Assembly: GCA_964601505.1 (NCBI GenBank)
Contig: CAZRNR010000063.1
Location: 1 to 12,030, forward strand
Source of the DNA: DRWZ01 sp964601505
GTDB lineage: Bacteria > Calescibacteriota > Calescibacteriia > Calescibacteriales > Calescibacteriaceae
Length of the DNA: 12,030 nt
Direction: 5' to 3'
Below are positions 7,053 through 12,030 of this stretch, one piece after another; the first letter of the stretch is position 1, and the number at the start of each line of letters is the position of its first letter. Below the pieces are notes generated by a model. It had not been told where the DNA came from, made no database searches, and saw only the letters and a program-made list of their open reading frames with translations. Both the position numbers and the translations under genes were made by a program.

Positions 7053-7415
7053 TCATTGGTAGGGGATCCCTGTTATTTTTTGAAATATTTCTGCATATAT
7101 TTTTTCGTTTGTTTTCTCAACTTGTTTCCATAGTGTTATTAGGTCATATGTTAAGAAAAGAAATAAAAGTGATAGCATAATTAAGCTGATTTTTAGCATT
7201 TCAAAGAAGTTATAAAAAAATAGTCCAAAGATTAGGGATATTACTCCGGATAAGATTAGCCCTATATATATTATACCCTCTATATAGCGAAGTAGGTAAA
7301 ATTTATGAACTCCAGCGAACCAGAAAAATATGCATAGTATATAAGCTGTTAGGGTATCTCTTTTTCTCCTTGAAAATTCAATAGATATTAGTTTTAGTTT
7401 TTCATCTGTTATCAT
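7053..7415 (-). CDS. TM2-domain membrane protein
   Basis: A 120-residue protein. After a charged N-terminus (MITDEKLKLISIEFSRRKRD) it has a first membrane helix ending in FAGVHKFYLLRYIEGIIYIG. The G-x-H-K/R-F-Y motif between helices, followed by G, is the hallmark of the TM2 domain (PF05154). Two or three further hydrophobic segments (LILSGVISLIFGLFFY and ISLIMLSLLFLFLTYDLITL) lead to D-x-I-x-L-W-x-Q-V-x-x-x-N, also typical of the family. The cytoplasmic tail ends KITGIPYQ. TM2 proteins have no settled bacterial function. Its ATG directly follows the stop codon of the Mrp-like gene, so the two are almost certainly co-transcribed and translationally coupled. It converges with purL across 108 bp, in which I see only a weak GU-containing stem (6958-6978). 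Confidence 0.8.
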   Translation of the reverse strand: MITDEKLKLISIEFSRRKRDTLTAYILCIFFWFAGVHKFYLLRYIEGIIYIGLILSGVISLIFGLFFYNFFEMLKISLIMLSLLFLFLTYDLITLWKQVEKTNEKIYAEIFQKITGIPYQ

Positions 7416-8450
7416 TTATGCGATATTGAGCTTACTGATTATCTTCTCTGCTATTTCATCAAAAGCTTTTGTGGTCTGGTTATTTTTCTCAAGAACGAAT
7501 ATCTTACCGGAGTCAGATAATTCAAGTAGTTCTGGGTCAAATGGTATTTCTCCTATGAAATCTATACCATATTGTTCAGCTACCTTTTTTCCTCCTTCTT
7601 TACCAAAGATAAAATGTTTTTTACCACAAGAATCACAGATAAAATAAGACATGTTTTCCACCACACCGAGTATTGGTATAGAAAGCTTTTTGAACATAAC
7701 TATTCCTCTTTTTAGATCTTCAAGCGCAAGTTCTTGTGGTGTGGTTAGCATAATCATTCCAGAGATATCTGCTTCCTGTGCCAGGGAAAGTTGTATATCC
7801 CCGGAACCTGGAGGAAGGTCCATAACAAGGATGTCTGTGTCTGGCCAGAGTGTTGAAAATGTTAGTGTTCTGAAGGCTTTCATAACCATAGGCCCACGCC
7901 ATATTACAGGAGTATCTTCCTTAGCCATAAAACCAATTGACATTATTCTTACCCCAAACTTTTCGGCTGGTTGAATATTTTTCCCGTCGGGCGAATAAGG
8001 TTCGTAATCTTTTGTTCCAGTTATCTTTGGAACAGATGGTCCGTGTATATCAAGGTCTAAAATTGAGGTTTTCAAACCCATCTTGCTTATTGAGTATGCT
8101 AGGTTAACCGCAACAGTTGATTTCCCAACTCCACCTTTTGTAGAATACACTGCTATACCTTTACCCCTTATGGGCAAAGATTGTCTTTTGAATATTTCTT
8201 TCTTTCTAATATTTACCTGAGTATCTTCTCTGCTTTTTAGAACTTCTTGAACTCTTTTTTTTATCTCATTGAAAACATCCTCCTTTTCTGTTGGAACTTC
8301 TATATCAACAAATGTTTTTCCATTATCATCTACATCTACCTTTTTTATAAGGCCAAATGATACAATATCTCTTGAATATCCAGGATAATTTATTTTTTTT
8401 AGTTCCCTTATGATTTGTGTTATTTTACTCTCTTTCTCCTGAATTGTCAT
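7416..8450 (-). CDS. mrp: Mrp/NBP35-family P-loop ATPase, Fe-S cluster carrier
   Basis: A 344-residue ApbC/Mrp protein. The first 80 residues form a MIP18/DUF59-like domain (RDIVSFGLIKKVDVDDNGKT). The ATPase follows, with a deviant Walker A KGGVGKST (105-112), LDLDIHGPSVPK (131-142), DLPPGSGD (211-218) and TTPQELALEDLKRG (236-249). The paired cysteines C272 and C275 (FICDSCGKKHFIFG) bridge a [4Fe-4S] cluster between two subunits in characterised family members. It is expected to act in the cytoplasm, transferring Fe-S clusters to apoproteins. The ATG at 8450 has an A/G-rich AAAGAAAGGAA directly before it but no well-spaced Shine-Dalgarno. It abuts the TM2 gene downstream (TAA then ATG with no gap) and is separated by 144 bp from the SCP2-like gene upstream, so it may have its own promoter. 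The start agrees well with the family N-terminus. Confidence 0.93.
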   Translation of the reverse strand: MTIQEKESKITQIIRELKKINYPGYSRDIVSFGLIKKVDVDDNGKTFVDIEVPTEKEDVFNEIKKRVQEVLKSREDTQVNIRKKEIFKRQSLPIRGKGIAVYSTKGGVGKSTVAVNLAYSISKMGLKTSILDLDIHGPSVPKITGTKDYEPYSPDGKNIQPAEKFGVRIMSIGFMAKEDTPVIWRGPMVMKAFRTLTFSTLWPDTDILVMDLPPGSGDIQLSLAQEADISGMIMLTTPQELALEDLKRGIVMFKKLSIPILGVVENMSYFICDSCGKKHFIFGKEGGKKVAEQYGIDFIGEIPFDPELLELSDSGKIFVLEKNNQTTKAFDEIAEKIISKLNIA

Positions 8451-8594
8451 TTCCTTTCTTTCTTATTCATTTGTATTATGTTTTTTTTAATTTCTGTTTT
8501 GTATGGATTTCTCAAATTTGCTTTATCGAAACTATATGATTGGATATCAAGGATGGCCAATAAAAATTGAAAGACTTTTTAGCTTATGGCTAAT

Positions 8595-9020
8595 CTATGG
8601 ATATACGGAGAGCAGTCTCACAAGATGAAAGAGATTCTTCAGGTCTTTCAGGCAGAAGCTTATTTTCATTTCCCTATTAAAAATTTTTTTGATAATTTCC
8701 AAAGATTCTTTATCTATTATTGGTATGTGTAGTGGAGAAATGATTTTTATTTTGGATAGATTTATCAAGTCTATCGTTTTTGATTCTATTCTTATGTCAG
8801 GAGAGAATATCTCTCCATCAACTATGATACATTTCCCTTTTTTAAATGAAAGTCCGACCTTTACATCTGAATCTGTGGCATATATTGATATGTTCGCATT
8901 TATTGATAAAGCATCTTTTTCTTTCCATTTATTTTTGTTTATGTTTTCTCTTATCATTTGCTCAATCATATTTGCTAAACCATTCTCTTTTGCTTTTTCC
9001 TCAAGTTCAATTTGAAACAT
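8595..9020 (-). CDS. Small protein resembling an SCP2-type lipid-binding domain (tentative)
   Basis: A 141-residue soluble protein that I do not firmly recognise. Its N-terminal helix (MFQIELEEKAKENGLANMIE) is followed by alternating strands. The middle and end read like an SCP2 (sterol carrier protein 2) fold: DSDVKVGLSFKKGKCIIVDG (residues 50-69), SPDIRIESKTIDLINL (73-88), then helical IIKKIFNREMKISFC and a final helix LKDLKNLFHLVRLLSVY. SCP2 proteins typically show 'L-x-F-x-x-G ... G ... P-D-x-x-I ... dl..L ... K-I ... L..l..LL'. That family binds lipids or hydrophobic ligands, but no ligand can be inferred here. It follows frr by 15 bp and has a perfect ribosome binding site, so the start and its co-transcription with frr are solid. 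Only the family assignment is uncertain. Confidence 0.5.
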   Translation of the reverse strand: MFQIELEEKAKENGLANMIEQMIRENINKNKWKEKDALSINANISIYATDSDVKVGLSFKKGKCIIVDGEIFSPDIRIESKTIDLINLSKIKIISPLHIPIIDKESLEIIKKIFNREMKISFCLKDLKNLFHLVRLLSVYP

Positions 9021-9027
9021 ATTTTTC

Positions 9028-9035
9028 CCTCCTTT
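9028..9035 (-). promoter_or_regulatory. Strong ribosome binding site of the SCP2-like gene
   Basis: On the minus strand AAAGGAGG lies 7 bp before the ATG at 9020 and immediately after the frr TAG stop. It fixes the start and shows that the gene is translated from the frr transcript. Confidence 0.85.
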
Positions 9036-9617
9036 CTATGAAAGGATTTCTTTTTCTTTTTCTGAGTTTAAGCTTTCTATTTTAGCTATAATCTGATTTG
9101 TTTCTTTTTCTATGTCATCAAGAATTTTTCTTTTTTTATCTTCGGAGATTGTTTTTATATCTCTGATTTTATTTCTGGCTTTATCTCTTATGTTTCTAAC
9201 AGAGACTTTGAATTCTTCTGCTTTTTTTCTCACAAGTTTTATAAGTTTTTCCCTTGCTTCTTGAGTAAGAGGAGAGATTTTTATCCTGATTACCTTCCCA
9301 TCATTTGAGGGCACAAGATCTCTACCAGATTGGAGTATAGCTTTTTCTATTGCAGCAATAGTAGAAGAATCATGCGGTTGAATAAGAAGTGTCGATGGGG
9401 ACTCAATCGTTATAAGAGCAACTTGTTTAATTGGGAGTTCTGAATCATATAGAAAAACCTTTATCCCATCAAGCAAAGATGGATGAGCTCTCCCTGTCTT
9501 TATTTTCTTGATCTCTTCTGAAAACTTTTCGAGTGTGATACTCATCTCATTTTTCATTTCCTTGATAACTACCTGTGGATCTATCTGTTGTTGCTGTTCA
9601 TGTTTTTGATCCTTCAT
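9036..9617 (-). CDS. frr: Ribosome recycling factor RRF
   Basis: RRF works with EF-G to split post-termination ribosomes. The protein has 193 residues, slightly longer than the usual 185 because of a polar, Gln-rich N-terminal extension (MKDQKHEQQQQIDPQ). The signature KKIKTGRAHPSLLDGIKV (37-54) matches the family 'KIRTGRASPSLLDGI'. The hinge and head region has ITIESPSTLLIQPHD (69-83) and AIEKAILQSGRD. The second long helix carries SVRNIRDKARNKIRD, with R141 aligning with the conserved Arg132 of the E. coli protein. There is no Shine-Dalgarno before the ATG. pyrH and tsf, its common neighbours, are not here; instead it leads a two-gene cluster with the SCP2-like gene. An internal start at M21 or M25 would trim the extension but also lacks a ribosome binding site. 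Confidence 0.95.
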   Translation of the reverse strand: MKDQKHEQQQQIDPQVVIKEMKNEMSITLEKFSEEIKKIKTGRAHPSLLDGIKVFLYDSELPIKQVALITIESPSTLLIQPHDSSTIAAIEKAILQSGRDLVPSNDGKVIRIKISPLTQEAREKLIKLVRKKAEEFKVSVRNIRDKARNKIRDIKTISEDKKRKILDDIEKETNQIIAKIESLNSEKEKEILS

Positions 9618-9927
9618 AGTATATTTATGTTTATATTCAAGCGAACGAATAAATTTAAAACAGAAAATGTTTATTACTTTTTTGCGGGAGTGTGTTGAGT
9701 ATATTAAATCTTTTCAAGCCTATAGGTTTGGGAAAAATAAATGCTCATCGTTTTGAAAATTTTAATTTTCTTGAGAATTATAGCTTTGCATTAGAGCATG
9801 TTATGAACATATTTTAATTTGTTGCATTATTTTGTTTCAAAGTCAATTTATTTATCTCTCTTTTGTGAAATTCAATTTTTGCATAGATCAGAACAAATTT
9901 TAGGTTCATATATAAAAGACATTCAGT
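9618..9927. other. Intergenic region of 310 bp; one possible small ORF
   Basis: This gap lies between the starts of frr and the stop of the DUF790 gene, both on the minus strand, and should contain the frr promoter. I see TATAAA and TATACT hexamers close to the frr start but no convincing -35 partner. On the plus strand a 41-codon frame can be read from GTG 9692 (or TTG 9695) to TAA 9817, containing LNLFKPIGLGKINAHRFENF. It has protein-like composition and a GGGAG just upstream, but it is too short and unsupported to call a gene. Beyond 9820 I see nothing interpretable. Confidence 0.4.
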
Positions 9928-11265
9928 TTAGTATTTCTTTTTTAGTTTTCCCTTTGGAGGGACAAGAGATTCCCAGATCACATCAAATCCAATTTTTCTG
10001 AGTGTCTGAATAACATTGAGTCCTCTTTTTTTTATTATTTCGGAAGCTTCAGTGAATTCCATCCCATCTTTTATTTCATCTTTGATCTTAAGAATGTCTT
10101 GGTCATTTTCTTCTTTTGGAAATTGATATCCGACTGCTTCTTTTATTCTTTTTATTATTTCAAGGTGTGGAATTTTATTTCCGAACACGATCAGATTTTT
10201 GTTATCTGGTATTTTTTCCCTGATCTCAAGAGAATTTTCTTCTGATGCTATAATCATTATATCCTTTTTGAAATCCGAGAGTTTTTCTATTTTTTTCTCT
10301 ATATATTGTTTTGTCCAAAAACCAACTATCTCAATGAATAATTCTTTCTCTTTGTTTTTTACTTTGAAATCTGGAATAAATACTCCACTTTTTGATATGA
10401 ATATATCTGCTTCTCTTTCAATTGAGATATAGGGCATAGCATCTTTTATGAGCTTTGATATCTCTTCTTCTATTTTGGAATCAAAACTTTCTTCTGGGCT
10501 TTCTATTTCTGGTATATATTTGTAGTATTCTGGTAGCATATTAAAATACCCTTTTTTTGTTTCCAGAATCAGGTTTGAATTTTTGTTCCTTATTATTTTT
10601 TGGAAGCATTTTAGTATTTGTATTTTATATCTTGGTGATTCGCTTATTATTGATTCTGGTCCAAATATATAAATCCATCCATCCTGGTCAATATCATACA
10701 TAAGTTTTAGTTTTTTTGCGAATCTCAAGATTTCCCCAATGTTTTGGGTTCTGAATTTTATCTTATGGGAAAGTAGTGCTATTCCATTTAGTAGAGCAAG
10801 ATTATATATTTTTATGGTTTCTTCAAGTGTAATATTGGGAAATTTTTCAAGTATCAAATTTTCTTCAAGATCTCCCCAAATCATATCCGGGGAAATTTTT
10901 GTTCTGAAAACTTCTTGTGCTTTCTGGATTATTCTTTTTCTATCTTCCTCATAAATAGCCGGACCAAGTCCAAACAAAAACTCTCTTAGCTTACCGGCCT
11001 CTTTGAAGATCTCTTTGAATTCAGATATTCCGCAGAGTATATGGAAATATCCTCTGACCATTTTGTAGTTTGATGAATTTTCAAAGATTTGAAATCTTTC
11101 CTTTATTTCTCTTTTCTTTTTCCCTAAAGATCCCCTCCATATTTCAAATAATTTTTTTATATCGTTTTCATTTTCTATAAAATTTGGGACTATTCTCCCT
11201 TTTATTATCTTTACTTTGATAAATTCCTTTGGTAAAACTAACGATATCATTTCTTTTTGATTCAT
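9928..11265 (-). CDS. DUF790 / Bax1-like PD-(D/E)XK nuclease
   Basis: A 445-residue member of the DUF790 family (PF05626), predicted to have a RecB-like nuclease fold. Its best-studied archaeal member, Bax1, binds the XPB helicase and cuts DNA. The N-terminal half (LPKEFIKVKIIKGRIVPNFI and onward) is the helical DUF790 region. The nuclease core is in the C-terminal third: FDSKIEEEISKLI (261-273, candidate E266), GVFIPDFKV (294-302, candidate metal ligand D299), LFIEIVGFW (309-317, E312) and YIEKKIEKL (321-329, K324/K325). The PDF...EIVGFW...K pattern is characteristic, so the active site looks intact. A C-terminal helical extension (EASEIIKKRGLNVIQTLRKI) could be a small DNA-binding element. 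No XPB gene adjoins it in this window, although the two are often neighbours in archaea. The start lacks a Shine-Dalgarno; TATAAA lies 11 bp upstream. It is divergent from the MarC gene. Confidence 0.82.
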   Translation of the reverse strand: MNQKEMISLVLPKEFIKVKIIKGRIVPNFIENENDIKKLFEIWRGSLGKKKREIKERFQIFENSSNYKMVRGYFHILCGISEFKEIFKEAGKLREFLFGLGPAIYEEDRKRIIQKAQEVFRTKISPDMIWGDLEENLILEKFPNITLEETIKIYNLALLNGIALLSHKIKFRTQNIGEILRFAKKLKLMYDIDQDGWIYIFGPESIISESPRYKIQILKCFQKIIRNKNSNLILETKKGYFNMLPEYYKYIPEIESPEESFDSKIEEEISKLIKDAMPYISIEREADIFISKSGVFIPDFKVKNKEKELFIEIVGFWTKQYIEKKIEKLSDFKKDIMIIASEENSLEIREKIPDNKNLIVFGNKIPHLEIIKRIKEAVGYQFPKEENDQDILKIKDEIKDGMEFTEASEIIKKRGLNVIQTLRKIGFDVIWESLVPPKGKLKKKY

Positions 11266-11304
11266 ATCGCAAACATTTTATAAATTAAAGAATTTATTTT
11301 TATC
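11266..11304. promoter_or_regulatory. 39-bp shared divergent promoter region with inverted repeat
   Basis: This very short AT-rich gap must carry, or overlap, start signals for both the nuclease gene (leftward) and the MarC gene (rightward). It contains a perfect 7-bp inverted repeat, ATAAATT (11280-11286) and AATTTAT (11291-11297), with loop AAAG. In the leftward direction TATAAA ends 11 bp before the ATG. No Shine-Dalgarno is present for either gene. The repeat may be paired -10 elements or an operator. Confidence 0.35.
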
Positions 11305-11931
11305 GTGTATATTCAATATTTTGTGGATTTAATAGGTTTTTTGAAAGATGTTTTACGAGTTTCTATATCGCTTTTTATAGTTGTGGATTCTGTTGGAAAT
11401 ATTCCTATTTTTATTTCTCTTACCGAAAGTCTGAAGAAAAGGAGGAGGTTTATTTTTAGGCAATCTATTCTTGTATCTTTTATTCTTCTTATGTTCTTTT
11501 CAATTCTTGGAGAAGGTGTTTTAAGATTTTTCAACATAAAGATTTACAGTTTTGCGATAGCGGGAGGAATGCTTTTGTTTTTTATATCAATGAAGACACT
11601 CGCTGGAAGAATTGATAATGAATATGATAAAGAGAGGAAAGAATTTTTGGGGGCTGTACCTTTGGCATTCCCACTTCTTGTAGGTCCGGGAGCTATAACT
11701 ACAGCTATGTTATCTATACAGAATTATGGTATTATTCAGACAGTTGTATCTGTGTTTATAGTTTCTGCTATAAACTGGTTGATCCTTATGAATGCTGAAA
11801 GGATAAATAGTGTTTTTGGTAAAACTGGTTCTGTTGTGGTTTCAAAACTTATGGCTGTCTTTATATCAGCTATTTCAATAGAGTATATAACTTTCGGAAT
11901 CAGAGGATTCGTGGATGAACTGAAGAATTGA
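11305..11931 (+). CDS. MarC-family integral membrane protein
   Basis: A 208-residue protein with about six membrane helices, the MarC (UPF0056) architecture. The family signature near the end of the first helix, usually D-P-x-G-N-x-P, appears as VVDSVGNIPIFISL (26-39), with Ser in place of the Pro. The second signature is VPLAFPLLVGPGAITTAM (118-135). Other hydrophobic segments include ILVSFILLMFFSIL, SFAIAGGMLLFFIS and VVSVFIVSAINWLILM. The family was once linked to multiple antibiotic resistance, but that role was not confirmed and the substrate is unknown. The start is the GTG at 11305; GTG 11323 and TTG 11341 are in-frame alternatives, and none has a ribosome binding site. The first helix begins around residue 14, so any of the three would leave a functional topology. 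Confidence 0.88.
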   Translation: MYIQYFVDLIGFLKDVLRVSISLFIVVDSVGNIPIFISLTESLKKRRRFIFRQSILVSFILLMFFSILGEGVLRFFNIKIYSFAIAGGMLLFFISMKTLAGRIDNEYDKERKEFLGAVPLAFPLLVGPGAITTAMLSIQNYGIIQTVVSVFIVSAINWLILMNAERINSVFGKTGSVVVSKLMAVFISAISIEYITFGIRGFVDELKN

Positions 11932-11992
11932 TAATTTAGATACCTTTAAACTAAAAAGTTCGTATAAATTTTTACTTAATCTTAAGAAATCT

Positions 11993-12030
11993 TTAAAATC
12001 CTCTTTCTGTTTTCTTTTTGAGCTCTTCAT
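11993..12030 (-). CDS. 3' tail of a minus-strand gene running off the window (tentative)
   Basis: Reading in from the right edge on the minus strand, one frame gives EELKKKTERGF and then TAA at 11995-11993. That is a natural charged C-terminus, 61 bp beyond the MarC stop, so a convergent gene probably extends past the window. Another minus frame, starting with the ATG formed by the last three bases (12030-12028), is open to 11875 but would run 57 bp antisense into MarC, so I prefer the shorter tail. Too little is visible to name it. Confidence 0.35.
   Translation of the reverse strand, partial: EELKKKTERGF

Noticed and set aside
7651..7974. Plus-strand open frame of 107 codons opposite the Mrp gene
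   Set aside because: It is antisense to the Walker-type ATPase core; no ribosome binding site or recognisable domain.
8689..9085. Plus-strand open frames opposite the SCP2-like gene
   Set aside because: The minus-strand gene has a perfect ribosome binding site and operon context; the plus frames are Phe/Ser-rich antisense artefacts.

Overview
The window is AT-rich bacterial DNA. Bacterial translation and folding genes (zinc-type ribosomal protein bL31, trigger factor, ribosome recycling factor) exclude an archaeon. A Bax1/DUF790-type nuclease and a sulfide:quinone-reductase-like flavoprotein give it the flavour of a thermophile or an uncultured deep-branching lineage, but I cannot name the organism. 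TGA is used as an ordinary stop codon.

Layout. Bases 1-320 are the 3' end of an Rpn-like (PD-(D/E)XK transposase-related) gene whose tail is built from a tandem 24-bp repeat. Bases 321-1046 hold no intact gene. They include a probable decayed minus-strand gene at 605-901 and look like an accessory or decaying patch next to the Rpn-like gene. An unrecognised protein of about 248 residues follows (1047-1793), then an SQR/FCSD-like FAD oxidoreductase with a strong ribosome binding site (2027-3283). A tight plus-strand cluster comes next: rpmE (bL31), tig (trigger factor) and purL (FGAM synthase), separated by 15 bp and 1 bp. It meets minus-strand genes tail to tail around 6945-7052. Read in their own direction, those are frr followed after 15 bp by an SCP2-like small protein gene, then after 144 bp an Mrp/NBP35-type Fe-S carrier ATPase gene whose stop codon directly abuts the start of a TM2-domain membrane protein gene. 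After a 310-bp gap with no clear gene comes the minus-strand DUF790/Bax1-like nuclease. It is divergent, across only 39 bp, from a MarC-family membrane protein gene. The last 38 bases appear to be the 3' tail of another minus-strand gene.

How the genes relate. Most of the window is core housekeeping: translation (bL31, RRF), co-translational folding (trigger factor), purine synthesis (PurL), Fe-S cluster handling (Mrp) and membrane redox chemistry (SQR-like). Typical partners are absent nearby: purS/purQ for purL, pyrH/tsf for frr, XPB helicase for Bax1. Gene order therefore seems loosely organised into small operons.

I did not find a convincing new multi-gene system. The most useful leads are possible leaderless promoters in front of cluster-leading genes, the Bax1-like nuclease without a neighbouring XPB, the SCP2-like gene coupled to frr, and the repeat-tailed Rpn-like gene beside a broken gene.
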